From JAEUJM01 sp044221555 (GTDB taxonomy: Bacteria; Actinomycetota; Acidimicrobiia; Acidimicrobiales; DATDAH01), in the NCBI GenBank assembly GCA_044221555.1, contig JBGAOY010000001.1, forward strand, positions 372,001-436,000: a stretch of DNA of 64,000 nucleotides, in the 5' to 3' direction. This document shows positions 39,303 to 47,942 of this stretch, one piece after another. The position numbers and the translations under genes are program-made. The number at the start of each line of letters is the position of its first letter. The first letter of the stretch is position 1. The notes under the pieces are model-generated. The model was not told where the DNA came from and did not search any database. It saw only the letters and a program-made list of their open reading frames with translations.

Positions 39303-40100
39303 ATGCCACCCTCCATCTCGCTCCGCGCCGGCCATCCGGGCGACGGATCGCCCGCTCGCACCTGGGCCGTGGCGGCCGACGAGTCCCCGGTCGCGTACGC
39401 CTGGTGCGCCGAGGACGACACGCTCCACGTCGAGGTCGACGACGGCGTCGACGACCGGCCCACCCTCGTCGCCGACCTCGTGGGCGCCCTCGCCGCCGAG
39501 GGTGGTGGTCGCCCACGGCGGTGGTTCGTCCGGGGCGCGCGTCCCGACGACCACGCGGTCGCCGCCGCCCTGGGCTTCGTCGCCGTCCGCGAGCTGTGGC
39601 AGATGCGGCGCCCGCTCCCCCTCGACCAGGCCACCGCCGGCCGCGACGAGCGCCAGCCGATCGAGTGGCGCCCGTTCGTGCCCGGCCAGGACGAGGCGGC
39701 CTGGCTCCAGGTGAACAACCGCGCCTTCGCCCGCCACCCCGACCAGGGCGGCCAGAGCCTCGAGCGACTCGCCGCCCTCGAGGCCGAGCCGTGGTTCGAC
39801 CCCGAGGGGTTCCTGCTCCACGAGCACGACGGCGGCGTCGACGGGTTCTGCTGGACCAAGGTCCACGCCGACACCGACCCGCCCGTGGGTGAGATCTTCG
39901 TGATCGGCGTGGATCCCGACGCCCACGGGCGCGGCCTCGGCCGGGCGCTCGTCGTGGCCGGCCTCGCGTGGCTCCACGCCGCCGGGCTCGGCGTGGGGAT
40001 GCTGTACGTCGACGCGGACAACACGCCGGCGGTGCGCCTCTACCGCGACCTCGGGTTCGTCACCGTCTCGCGCGACGTCGTCTTCGCGGCACCCGATTGA
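39303..40100 (+). CDS. mshD: Mycothiol synthase
   Basis: MshD acetylates Cys-GlcN-Ins with acetyl-CoA in the last step to mycothiol, the main thiol of Actinobacteria. The 265-residue protein is a tandem GNAT: a degenerate N-terminal copy and an active C-terminal one. The latter has the acetyl-CoA loop DPDAHGRGLGRALVVAGL and LYVDADNTPAVRLYRDLGF. Family-specific blocks are present (WLQVNNRAFARHPDQGG, WFDPEGFLL, FCWTKVH). The N-terminal copy is somewhat short. This gene is a good marker for the phylum. Confidence 0.9.
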   Translation: MPPSISLRAGHPGDGSPARTWAVAADESPVAYAWCAEDDTLHVEVDDGVDDRPTLVADLVGALAAEGGGRPRRWFVRGARPDDHAVAAALGFVAVRELWQMRRPLPLDQATAGRDERQPIEWRPFVPGQDEAAWLQVNNRAFARHPDQGGQSLERLAALEAEPWFDPEGFLLHEHDGGVDGFCWTKVHADTDPPVGEIFVIGVDPDAHGRGLGRALVVAGLAWLHAAGLGVGMLYVDADNTPAVRLYRDLGFVTVSRDVVFAAPD

Positions 40101-40140
40101 ACCGCCCGGCGGCCTGGGTGGGTGCGTGCGCGATCGATGC

Positions 40141-40911
40141 TCAGGCGGTCGACACCCCGACCAGTGATCCCACCAGGTAGGTCACGCTGCTGGCCAGCAC
40201 GGCGATGCCCACGTAGCGGAGGATGAGACGGGGATAGGAGCCGTGGGTGGAACGGGCCAGCAGCACGCCGACCGTGGCCGCCCCGATGACACCGAGGACG
40301 ACCGAGGCCACCACCGCGCCGGCGCCACCACCGAACAGCCAGGGCAGCAGGGGCAGCAGCGCCCCCACCGAGAAGGTGCCGAACGAGGCCAGCGCGGCGC
40401 CCCCCGGTGAGCCGAGGGCACCAGGGTCGATGCCCAGCTCCTCGCGGGCGTGGGTCTCGAGGGCCAGCTCGGGGTCGCGCATCATCGATCGGGCCAGGTC
40501 GTAGGCCAGGTCGGGGGCGATCCCCCGCTCCTCGTACAGCTCGGCCAGCTCCCGGGTCTCGACGCCCGGGTTGCGGCGCAGCTCGATGCGCTCCAGGTTC
40601 AGCTCGTACTCGAGCAGCTCGGTCTGGGCCTTCATGGAGCCGTACTCGCCGGCCGCCATGGAGATGGCACCGGCGATCCAACCGGCCAGGCCGGCGAGGC
40701 GCACCACCCCGGCACCGGGGTTGGCGCCGGCCACCCCCAGGATGAGCGAGACGTTCGACACCAGGCCGTCGCTGGCCCCGAACACCGCGGCCCTCGCCAC
40801 CCCGCCCTGCACGTCGCGGTGCTTGTGCTTGGGGACCGGCCCCTCGGGCGTGGGGTCGACGAGCGTCTCGTCCCGCGATCGCTCATGATCGCCGTCGGCT
40901 GCCGTGGTCAC
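40141..40911 (-). CDS. VIT1/CCC1-family metal transporter
   Basis: This membrane protein probably exports or stores iron or manganese. It has about five hydrophobic segments. The first carries the family motif AAVFGASDGLVSNVSLILG, followed by AGAISMAAGEYGSMKAQTE. A hydrophilic helical region (about residues 95-150) corresponds to the metal-binding cytoplasmic loop rich in Glu. The start at 40911 (GTG) is chosen because TAACGT lies seven bases upstream; GTG at 40920 would add three residues. Confidence 0.88.
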   Translation of the reverse strand: MTTAADGDHERSRDETLVDPTPEGPVPKHKHRDVQGGVARAAVFGASDGLVSNVSLILGVAGANPGAGVVRLAGLAGWIAGAISMAAGEYGSMKAQTELLEYELNLERIELRRNPGVETRELAELYEERGIAPDLAYDLARSMMRDPELALETHAREELGIDPGALGSPGGAALASFGTFSVGALLPLLPWLFGGGAGAVVASVVLGVIGAATVGVLLARSTHGSYPRLILRYVGIAVLASSVTYLVGSLVGVSTA

Positions 40912-40918
40912 GCGGCTC

Positions 40919-40924
40919 ACGTTA
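40919..40924 (-). promoter_or_regulatory. -10 box, leaderless start of the VIT-family gene
   Basis: TAACGT followed by seven bases and the GTG at 40911. It overlaps a TATAAC. Confidence 0.5.
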
Positions 40925-40948
40925 TAGGGAGGGCCCGGACGCGACCCC

Positions 40949-40954
40949 TACCCT
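40949..40954 (+). promoter_or_regulatory. -10 box, leaderless start of rlmN
   Basis: TACCCT followed by seven bases and the GTG at 40962. Confidence 0.5.
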
Positions 40955-40961
40955 CGGAGGG

Positions 40962-42008
40962 GTGGCCAGCCGTTACGACACCCCCCGGGCCGCCCTCGCC
41001 GAGCTGCTGGCCGACGAGCCGGGCTACCGGGTCGATCAGGTGTGGCAAGGCCTCTACGAGCGGGGCGTCGGCCCCGACGAGATGACCAACCTGCCGGCCG
41101 CCCTGCGGGCCCGACTCGGCGAGGCCCTCCCGGCGGCCCTGGCACCGATCACCGAGTCGGTGGGCGACGGAGGCGACACCGTCAAGTGGCTCTGGGGCCT
41201 CGCCGACGGCCATCAGGTGGAGACGGTGCTGATGCACTACCCCGGGCGCTCCACCGTGTGCATCAGCACGCAGGCGGGGTGCGCCATGGCGTGCGGGTTC
41301 TGCGCCACCGGCCAGGCCGGCTTCGACCGCAACCTCACCGTCGGTGAGATCGTCGAGCAGGTGGTGCGGGCCCGGGCCGCGGCCGCACCGCGGCGCCTGT
41401 CCAACGTGGTGTTCATGGGCATGGGCGAACCCTTGGCCAACTACGACCGCACCTGGGACGCGGTCCGGCTGCTCCACGGGCAGCTGGGGCTCTCGGCCCG
41501 CCACCTCACCGTGTCGACCGTCGGTGTCGTGCCCGGCATCCGCCGGATGGCGGGCGAGGACCTGCCGGTGAACCTGGCCGTGTCGCTCCACGCGGCGAAC
41601 GACGCCCTACGCGACCAGCTGGTGCCCATCAACCGGCGCTATCCCCTCGAGGTGCTGCACCAGGCGTGCACCGAGTACCTGGCCGCCAAGAACCGGCGCC
41701 TGTCGCTCGAATGGGCCCTCATCGACGGCGTGAACGACCGGCCCGGCGATGCCGCCGAGCTGGCCGACTTCGCCCGGTCCCTCCGCGCCCACGTCAACCT
41801 GATCCCGCTCAACCCGACGGCCGGCTACGCCACTCGGGGCAGCGCGCCCGATCGGGTGGCGGCCTTCGCGGAGCGGCTCGCCGGCCTCGGCGCCAACGCC
41901 ACGGTCCGGCGCAACCGGGGGACGTCGATCGACGCCGCCTGCGGGCAGCTGCGCGCCACCCACGTGGCCCAGCCCGGTCGGCGGCCGCCTACCGCACGAG
42001 CACGGTGA
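40962..42008 (+). CDS. rlmN: Dual-specificity 23S rRNA/tRNA methyltransferase RlmN
   Basis: RlmN methylates C2 of adenine in 23S rRNA and some tRNAs by a radical SAM mechanism. The 348-residue protein has the radical SAM cluster CAMACGFC, FMGMGEPLANYD, STVGVVPGI, and the late Cys in DAACGQL. The first catalytic Cys pair and AGCAMACGFCATGQ fit RlmN rather than Cfr. A short variable tail (QPGRRPPTARAR) overlaps the convergent nucleotidyltransferase by 20 bases. Confidence 0.94.
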   Translation: MASRYDTPRAALAELLADEPGYRVDQVWQGLYERGVGPDEMTNLPAALRARLGEALPAALAPITESVGDGGDTVKWLWGLADGHQVETVLMHYPGRSTVCISTQAGCAMACGFCATGQAGFDRNLTVGEIVEQVVRARAAAAPRRLSNVVFMGMGEPLANYDRTWDAVRLLHGQLGLSARHLTVSTVGVVPGIRRMAGEDLPVNLAVSLHAANDALRDQLVPINRRYPLEVLHQACTEYLAAKNRRLSLEWALIDGVNDRPGDAAELADFARSLRAHVNLIPLNPTAGYATRGSAPDRVAAFAERLAGLGANATVRRNRGTSIDAACGQLRATHVAQPGRRPPTARAR

Positions 42009-42747
42009 GGCCCCCGGTGGTGCGCACGGCGTCGCGCAGCACCTCCCCCTCGTGCACCACCGCTCCGTCCCACACGACCGAACGCTCCACGACGCCGGCG
42101 ACCTCGGCGCCGGCGCCGATCACCGACACCCCACCCGACACGGCCAGGTTGGCCGCCAGGTAGTCGGCCGGGGTGCCGCAGTCCACGAACGCGCCCTCGT
42201 GGCGGACCACCTCCAGCGCCCCCCGGTCGGCCACCGGCCGCCAGCACCGCTCGTACAGCCCCGAGGGCTCGGCGTCCAGCGCCTCGACGGCGGTCCAGGG
42301 CAGCAGGCTGCCGGCGATCGACGCCCGGGGGCTGAGCTCGTCGGCACCCACGACCAGCACGCGGACCCGGTCGCCGTCCCACCCGTCGACCAGGGCGTCG
42401 AGCGGCCCGGGGCACCACGCGTCGGCGTTCACCACGACGAGCCCGCGCCCCGCCACCCACTCGCGCAGCGCGCCGACGGCCCCGGCGGTGCCCAGCGCCC
42501 GCTCGGCCTCGATCGACACGTGCACCCGGTCGGCGAGGTGCTCCTCGAGTAGCTCCCGGCCGTGGTGCACGTTGACCGCGAGGTCGCCGACGAGCGGTGC
42601 GACCCGGGCGATGGCCAGGTCGACCAACGCCACGCCACCCACGGGGCAGAGGGCCTTCGGGCGCTCGCGGGTGAGGGGGCGCAGGCGCGTCCCGGCACCG
42701 GCGGCGAGTATCAAACCGGCCAGGTGCCCTGCCAGACTGTCAGCCAT
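41989..42747 (-). CDS. Sugar-phosphate nucleotidyltransferase-like protein
   Basis: This 252-residue protein resembles NDP-sugar pyrophosphorylases, which make activated sugars. It has the nucleotide loop LILAAGAGTRLRPLTRERPKALCPV, the metal-site region VVVNADAWC and GAFVDCGTPADYLAANL. A short C-terminal hexapeptide-like part follows (GAEVAGVVERSVVWDGAVV). The exact sugar is unknown; mannose-1-phosphate guanylyltransferase is one option. Its ATG overlaps, on the other strand, the ATG of the next gene. Confidence 0.83.
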   Translation of the reverse strand: MADSLAGHLAGLILAAGAGTRLRPLTRERPKALCPVGGVALVDLAIARVAPLVGDLAVNVHHGRELLEEHLADRVHVSIEAERALGTAGAVGALREWVAGRGLVVVNADAWCPGPLDALVDGWDGDRVRVLVVGADELSPRASIAGSLLPWTAVEALDAEPSGLYERCWRPVADRGALEVVRHEGAFVDCGTPADYLAANLAVSGGVSVIGAGAEVAGVVERSVVWDGAVVHEGEVLRDAVRTTGGLTVLVR

Positions 42748-43099
42748 GCAGACCCGCCGGTGGACCAATGCCTCGCAACCGCAGACCCTCCAGATCGCCG
42801 TGTTCCTGCTCTATATCAGCGCGGCGTTCAGCGTGCTCTTCGGCGGCCTCGGCAACCCCATCCTGTTGGCGCTCGCCGCGGGCAACGTGGCCGCCGGCTA
42901 CGGCATCGCCAACGAGCGGAAGTGGGGCTACGTGCTGGGCGTGGTGCTGGCGGCGCTGCCGGTCGTCGCCCTCGTGTTCGCGCTGATCGTCAGCGGTCTG
43001 AGCATGACCCTCATCATCGAGGCGATGTTCCCGGTGGCCCTCTTCGCGCTCCTGATCCACCCCCAGAGCCGCGACTACCAGCGGATCTGGTTCCAGTAG
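42746..43099 (+). CDS. Small membrane protein of unknown function
   Basis: This 117-residue protein has a polar N-terminus of about 15 residues and roughly three to four membrane helices (IAVFLLYISAAFSVLFGGL, ILLALAAGNVAAGYGIA, YVLGVVLAALPVVALVFAL, MTLIIEAMFPVALFALLI). It ends in HPQSRDYQRIWFQ. I do not recognise a function. No ribosome site is seen before the ATG, which shares CATG with the start of the divergent gene. The longer open frame upstream is a shadow. Confidence 0.75.
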   Translation: MQTRRWTNASQPQTLQIAVFLLYISAAFSVLFGGLGNPILLALAAGNVAAGYGIANERKWGYVLGVVLAALPVVALVFALIVSGLSMTLIIEAMFPVALFALLIHPQSRDYQRIWFQ

Positions 43100-43136
43100 C
43101 TGGTTCCGAGCCATCCGGTCAGGGCATGATCGGGGC

Positions 43137-43592
43137 ATGACCACCGTCCTGAACGGCATCGACGACCTCAAGGCCAAGGTGGGCGAGCACCTCGGCTTCA
43201 GCCCGTACCTGGAGATCACCCAGGAGCAGGTGAACCTCTTCGCCGACGCCACCGGCGACCACCAGTGGATCCACGTCGACCCCGAGCGGGCCAAGAGCGG
43301 CCCCTTCGGCGGCCCCATCGCCCACGGCTACCTCACCCTCTCGCTGGCGCCCTCACTGCTGCCGCAGATCGTCGAGGTGCACGGATTCTCGATGGGCGTG
43401 AACTACGGCTGTGAGAAGGTGCGCTTCCCGTCACCCGTACCGGTGGGCGCGAAGCTGCGGGCCGGCGCCGAACTGGTGTCGGTGGACGAGGTGACCGGGG
43501 GCTGCCAGGTGGCCATGAAGCTCACGTTCGAGGTCGAGGGCGCGCCCAAGCCGTCGTGTGTGGCCGAGGTGGTCTACCGCTACTACGAGTGA
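43137..43592 (+). CDS. MaoC-family hydratase/dehydratase
   Basis: This 151-residue hotdog-fold enzyme probably hydrates 2-enoyl-CoA or a related thioester. It has the catalytic motif FADATGDHQWIHVDPERAKSGPFGGPIAHG, in which Asp and His are the active pair. The GYLTLSLAP helix follows, and NYGCEKVRF matches the family. It begins 37 bases after the small membrane protein. Substrate and pathway cannot be told from the neighbours. Confidence 0.88.
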   Translation: MTTVLNGIDDLKAKVGEHLGFSPYLEITQEQVNLFADATGDHQWIHVDPERAKSGPFGGPIAHGYLTLSLAPSLLPQIVEVHGFSMGVNYGCEKVRFPSPVPVGAKLRAGAELVSVDEVTGGCQVAMKLTFEVEGAPKPSCVAEVVYRYYE

Positions 43593-43619
43593 CGGTCGGA
43601 GCTTCGGCTGGGGGCTCGG

Positions 43620-45335
43620 TCAGGGTTTCACGACGCGGACGAACTGCACGTCCACGTCGTCGCCGCGCACCCGGCTGATCCGCAGGTCGACCGCGCCGGG
43701 CAACGACGCGTCGAACCGCCCGTTCTCGATGTGGAAGCGCACCGTGCGGCGCCGGCCCGAGTCGGTGAGGGCGACCTCGGGTGAGCGCATCCGGCCACCG
43801 ACGTCCGGCACCATCAGTCGGAAGGTACCTCGCCCACGATCGAGGTAGGTCACCAGCACGTCGACGCTCACCGTGGCGTCTGGGTCGACGAACGCGTCGT
43901 CGACCCGGAGGCACAGGTGGTTCTGCCCGTGCGCCCCGTCGGTGCGCCGGCCCTCGATGGCGGTGCCGTTCTCCGGCGCGAGCTCGCCCACGTGCACCTC
44001 GTGGCCCAGGCGGCTGTGGCACCCCTCGACGGCGTCGGTCTGGGTGATCCAGCGCTCGAGGTTGCGCACCTGGGGGCGTCTCGCCCAGTCGACACCCGCG
44101 CCGGCAGCCTGGTCGTCGTCGGCCCAGAACATGTCGTCGGCCCGCCGGAGGGCCACCCAGGCATCGGCGGACGTGCCCGCCCGCTGCCCGAGGCTGTGGC
44201 GCACCCAGTTCCAGTGGGCGGCGAACCGATCGAGGTAGCTGTCGTGGGGCACGACGTACATCCAGTTCGTGCGCAGGGCAGCCAGGGCGTGCAGGTTGGC
44301 CTGCCGGATGGCGTAGCCCAGCTGGTCGGCGTGGAACCCACAATCGTTGAAGCACTCGTGCTCCGCCGCCGAGATGCGGTCCGGGTCGCGGAGCACCCAG
44401 TCCTCGTCGGTGACCAGGTGGCCGTCGGGGCCGATGGTGGTGCCGTAGGCGGGCACCTCGTCCAGGTGGAAGTTGGACAGTTCGGAGATGCCGGTGCGCA
44501 CCCCCATGCCGGCGCTCACCGCCTGGCGGGCCAGCAGATCGTCCGCCGTCCCGAAGTTCGAGGCGAACGGGTGGTCCTCGCCGGTGAACACGAGCTTGTT
44601 CGCCAGGTCCCCCATGAGCCCGGTGAGATCGCCGACCATCTGGGCGAACCAGGTGGTGAACTGCGGCACGGTCAGCGTGCCGGCGGCCACGGCCTGCTCG
44701 GGCACGTCGAAGTCGAACTCGGTGTAGGCGAACGCCCCGGGCACGTACGCCAGCATCAGGCGCGGGTCGTCGCGCAGGCCCAGGTCGACGAGCAGGTGGT
44801 GGTACAGGTCCATCGCATGACCCCAGAAGCAGGGGGCCCAGATCGGCAGGTGGTCCTGCCCCGACTCGTCCCTGCCCGCGGGCTCGAGACCGCAGTCGTC
44901 GACGACCCATTGCGGCGCCCAGTCGACGTTGCTGATCCACACCCGCAGCCAGAACGGCCCCGGGCCCTCGAGCTGGTCGGCGAGCGGGGCGAAGGGGTCA
45001 CCCTCGGCGCCACCGGCGAGGTCGTCACGCCAGACGCCGTCGGCGGGCTCGACCATGCGCCAGGTGATGTCGACCACCCGGGTGTCGATGTGGCGCGACG
45101 GGCTCGCCGATTCCGAGAAGAACCCCGAGTTGGCTGCCACCGGTGTGCCCGGTGGCAACGACCAGTCGTCGCCCGCCACCGACCCGACGACGGTGACCGC
45201 ACCACGCTCCGGTGGTGTCGTGCCGATGCCCGGGCCACCTCGTGCGCCCGCGCCCGCGCCGGCGGCGCTCACCGCGGCGGCGAGGGCCACGAGGGCGAGC
45301 GCGACGGTGGCCGGGGCTCGACGGCGCCTCGTCAT
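43620..45335 (-). CDS. Secreted protein with glycoside-hydrolase-like barrel
   Basis: This 571-residue protein has an Arg-rich signal peptide (MTRRRRAPATVALALVALAAAVSAAGA). The mature part begins like a TIM-barrel glycosidase: HIDTRVVDITWRMVEPADGVWRDD, PFWLRVWISNVDWAPQWV, LMLAYVPGAFAYTEFDFD, KLVFTGEDHPFASN. These contain paired acidic residues that could be catalytic. A C-terminal beta-rich domain (about 440-571) resembles a carbohydrate-binding or jelly-roll module. I cannot assign a named GH family. It is outside the cell and probably acts on polysaccharide. No related genes lie nearby. Confidence 0.65.
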   Translation of the reverse strand: MTRRRRAPATVALALVALAAAVSAAGAGAGARGGPGIGTTPPERGAVTVVGSVAGDDWSLPPGTPVAANSGFFSESASPSRHIDTRVVDITWRMVEPADGVWRDDLAGGAEGDPFAPLADQLEGPGPFWLRVWISNVDWAPQWVVDDCGLEPAGRDESGQDHLPIWAPCFWGHAMDLYHHLLVDLGLRDDPRLMLAYVPGAFAYTEFDFDVPEQAVAAGTLTVPQFTTWFAQMVGDLTGLMGDLANKLVFTGEDHPFASNFGTADDLLARQAVSAGMGVRTGISELSNFHLDEVPAYGTTIGPDGHLVTDEDWVLRDPDRISAAEHECFNDCGFHADQLGYAIRQANLHALAALRTNWMYVVPHDSYLDRFAAHWNWVRHSLGQRAGTSADAWVALRRADDMFWADDDQAAGAGVDWARRPQVRNLERWITQTDAVEGCHSRLGHEVHVGELAPENGTAIEGRRTDGAHGQNHLCLRVDDAFVDPDATVSVDVLVTYLDRGRGTFRLMVPDVGGRMRSPEVALTDSGRRRTVRFHIENGRFDASLPGAVDLRISRVRGDDVDVQFVRVVKP

Positions 45336-45353
45336 CGCTGGGCTGACTGCCGA

Positions 45354-46319
45354 TCAGCGCAGCGCCGGCAGGACCAGCTCGGCGAAGAGGCGGAGCGTCT
45401 CGTGCTCGGGGTAGTCGGAGCACCACGCCACGATGCCGCCACAGTCCCGCTCGCGGTAGGTGGCGATGCGCTCGGCCACCTGCTCGGGCGTGCCCACCAG
45501 GTTGCCCGCCTGCCACGACTCGAACGGCTCGCCGAAGCCCGACTTGGAGCCGGCCGCGACCACCTCGGCCTCGGTCTCGCGGAGGAAGAGGTCGGGCGAC
45601 CAGGTCTTGGTGATCTCGTCGTAGTCGCGTCCCACGGCCTGGCAGTGGCCCTTGAGCACCTCGCACTTGTGGGTCCACTCGTCGGGCTTGCCCCCGAAGT
45701 TCGAGTAGTCGGCCAGGCGGGCGACGATGCGCAGGGTGACCTGCTCGCCGCCGCCGCCGATCCAGATGGGCGGATGGGGGTCCTGGAGCGGCTTCGGGTC
45801 GCACTGGGCGCCGGCGACCGAGAGATAGGTGCCGTCGTAGGTGGCCTCGGCGTCGCGCCACATGGCCGTCACGATCTCGACGGTGTCGCGCAGCATGCCG
45901 AGGCGCACCTTGGCCTCGGGGAAGTCGTAGCCGTAGGCCTTGTACTCCTGGTCGTACCAGCCGCCGCCGATCCCCCAGTCGAGGCGACCGCCGCTCATCA
46001 CGTCGATGTTCGAGGTGATCTTGGCCAGCAGGCCCGGGTTGCGGTAGCCGGCGCAGCCGACCATCTGGCCGAGGCGGATGCGGCTCGTGACCTGGCTGAG
46101 CGCAGCCATCGTGGTCCAGCACTCGAAGATGGACTCGTTCGACGGGACCGGCACGTTGTGCACGTGGTCGTAGACCCAGATGGAGTCGTAGCCGAGCTCC
46201 TCGGCGAGGACGGCGGTGTCGACCACCCGCTGCCACTGCTGCTGTGGGTCGGTGATGGACGAGAGCTCGGTCTTCCACCCCTGGGGGGTGAACACGCCGA
46301 CGTGGAAGGGGGATGACAT
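45354..46319 (-). CDS. F420-dependent LLM-class oxidoreductase
   Basis: This 321-residue luciferase-like barrel enzyme should use coenzyme F420 or a flavin. It has ELGYDSIWVYDHVHNVP, RIRLGQMVGCAGYRNPGLLAKI, DVMSGGRLDWGIGGGWYDQEYKAYGYDFP and PPIWIGGGGEQ, typical of the actinobacterial F420 branch. The substrate is unknown. TAACCT six bases before the ATG suggests a leaderless transcript. It is divergent from the lipoprotein hydrolase that follows. Confidence 0.9.
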   Translation of the reverse strand: MSSPFHVGVFTPQGWKTELSSITDPQQQWQRVVDTAVLAEELGYDSIWVYDHVHNVPVPSNESIFECWTTMAALSQVTSRIRLGQMVGCAGYRNPGLLAKITSNIDVMSGGRLDWGIGGGWYDQEYKAYGYDFPEAKVRLGMLRDTVEIVTAMWRDAEATYDGTYLSVAGAQCDPKPLQDPHPPIWIGGGGEQVTLRIVARLADYSNFGGKPDEWTHKCEVLKGHCQAVGRDYDEITKTWSPDLFLRETEAEVVAAGSKSGFGEPFESWQAGNLVGTPEQVAERIATYRERDCGGIVAWCSDYPEHETLRLFAELVLPALR

Positions 46320-46325
46320 GGCGCC

Positions 46326-46331
46326 AGGTTA
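46326..46331 (-). promoter_or_regulatory. -10 box, leaderless start of the LLM gene
   Basis: TAACCT followed by six bases (GGCGCC) and the ATG at 46319. Confidence 0.6.
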
Positions 46332-46340
46332 GGAGGCCCG

Positions 46341-46346
46341 TAGCCT
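46341..46346 (+). promoter_or_regulatory. -10 box, leaderless start at 46354
   Basis: TAGCCT followed by seven bases and the ATG at 46354. An in-frame GTG at 46348 is too close to this box to be used from it. Confidence 0.55.
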
Positions 46347-46353
46347 CGTGCGG

Positions 46354-47835
46354 ATGCCCAGACGCCGTCCGCTCGCCGTTGCCGCGCTCGTCCTCTGTGC
46401 GGCGGCGGCGATCACCGCCTGCGGCAGCGGGGTGCAGTCGTCGGTGCCGGGCGATCCCGCCGAGCCCACCGCCACCGACGGGTCGGCCACGAGCACCCCG
46501 GCCCCGGGCGACGTGGCCATCGACTTCACGGCCTGCGGGTCGGCGGAGTGCGGCACCCTCGCGGTCCCCCTCGACCATGCGGCGCCGGAGGGGCCCACGA
46601 TCGACCTGTCGGTGGTTCGCATCCCGGCGGCCGATCCCGACGCGCGCCTCGGCGTCCTCCTCACCAACCCGGGCGGCCCGGGCGCCAGCGGCGTCGAGTT
46701 CGCGCTGGCCCGCCCGTTCCCGCAGGAGGTGCTCGACCGCTTCGACCTCATCGGTTGGGACCCCCGCGGCGTCGGCAACAGCGACCCCCTCGAGTGCGGC
46801 GACGAGGTCGACCCCTTCCTCGACCTCGACCCCCAGCCCGACGACGCGACCGAGCAGCGGGCCCTGGACCGCGCCGCCCGGGCGGTCGCCGACGAGTGCG
46901 ACGCGGAGGACGGCGAGCTCCTCCCCCACCTCGGAACCGCCGACGTGGTGCAGGACATGGACGCCATCCGCGAGGCGCTCGGCGAGGACCAGATCTCCTA
47001 CGCGGGCTTCTCGTACGGCACCGCGCTGGGCCTCGGCTACGTGGAGCAGTTCCCCGAGCGCACCCGGGCGATGGTGCTGGACGGCGTCGTCGACCCCACC
47101 CAGGGGCTCACCGACTTCCTGTTGACCCAGGGTCAGGCCATCGAGGCCCAGGTCGACTCGGTGCTGGCCGCCTGCGACGACGACCCCTCGTGCCCGCTCG
47201 ACGACGCCGCGGCCACCTACGACCGGGTCGCCACCGCCATCGACGACCAGCCGCTCCCCGGGGGCGACGGCGAGGTGGGCCCGGCCGAGCTGCAGACCGC
47301 CGCGGTCTACGTCACCTACGAGTTCGACTCGGGTGACGACGCCGCGCTGTGGCAGGCGCTGGCCGACGCCGACGCCGGCGACGGCGAGGCTCTGAGCGAG
47401 CTCGCCCAGCAGTACTACGACCTCGGCGCCTACACCCCCTACGCCGCGGTCGAGTGCGTCGACTCCCCGGTGCCCGAGGGCGGTGCCGCCTACCGGGAGT
47501 TCGCCGACCAACTGATCGAGGTGGCGCCGCGCACCGGCGCCTCCGTGGCCAACGAGCTCCTGCCCTGCGCCTTCTGGCCGGCCCCACGGTCGGGCGAACC
47601 CCACGAGGTCACCGCGCCCGGGTCACCGCCGGTCCTGGTGGTGGGCAACACCGGCGACGCCGCCACGCCCTACCGGCAGGCGGTCGACGTGGCCGACAAC
47701 CTCGAACAGGGCCGACTGCTCACCCTCGACGCCGAGGGCCACGTCGGCTCGGGCCGCAGCACCTGCGTCGACGACGCGGTGGCGCAGTACCTGATCACGC
47801 TCGAGCTCCCGGACGAGGGCACCGTCTGCCAGTAG
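46354..47835 (+). CDS. Lipoprotein alpha/beta-hydrolase, tripeptidyl-aminopeptidase type
   Basis: This protein of about 493 residues has a lipobox signal (LVLCAAAAITAC) and an acidic linker, then an alpha/beta-hydrolase fold of the actinobacterial Tap family. The oxyanion loop is LTNPGGPGASG, the nucleophile YAGFSYGTALG, the acid GNTGDAATPY and the His EGHVGSG. The C-terminal TAP-like domain brings in the acid and His. It is anchored outside the membrane and probably trims peptides. ATG at 46354 fits the -10 box; GTG at 46348 adds two residues. Confidence 0.88.
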   Translation: MPRRRPLAVAALVLCAAAAITACGSGVQSSVPGDPAEPTATDGSATSTPAPGDVAIDFTACGSAECGTLAVPLDHAAPEGPTIDLSVVRIPAADPDARLGVLLTNPGGPGASGVEFALARPFPQEVLDRFDLIGWDPRGVGNSDPLECGDEVDPFLDLDPQPDDATEQRALDRAARAVADECDAEDGELLPHLGTADVVQDMDAIREALGEDQISYAGFSYGTALGLGYVEQFPERTRAMVLDGVVDPTQGLTDFLLTQGQAIEAQVDSVLAACDDDPSCPLDDAAATYDRVATAIDDQPLPGGDGEVGPAELQTAAVYVTYEFDSGDDAALWQALADADAGDGEALSELAQQYYDLGAYTPYAAVECVDSPVPEGGAAYREFADQLIEVAPRTGASVANELLPCAFWPAPRSGEPHEVTAPGSPPVLVVGNTGDAATPYRQAVDVADNLEQGRLLTLDAEGHVGSGRSTCVDDAVAQYLITLELPDEGTVCQ

Positions 47836-47942
47836 GCGGGCCGGCGGCCGACCGTCAGCGATACTGACGACCTTCGTGCCCACATGTACGTCCGGGGACT
47901 CGTGGTCGACGCCTCCTCGACGGAGGAAGTCGCCATCGCCGC

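Noticed and set aside
43917..46316. 799-codon plus-strand frame
   Set aside because: It is antisense to the secreted barrel protein and the LLM enzyme. It is rich in Val, Gly, His and Asp, as expected for the complement of high-GC codons.
46348..46353. GTG at 46348 as the start of the lipoprotein hydrolase
   Set aside because: AGGAGG lies upstream, but TAGCCT ends only one base before this GTG and fits the ATG at 46354 by the seven-base rule. The choice changes two residues only.
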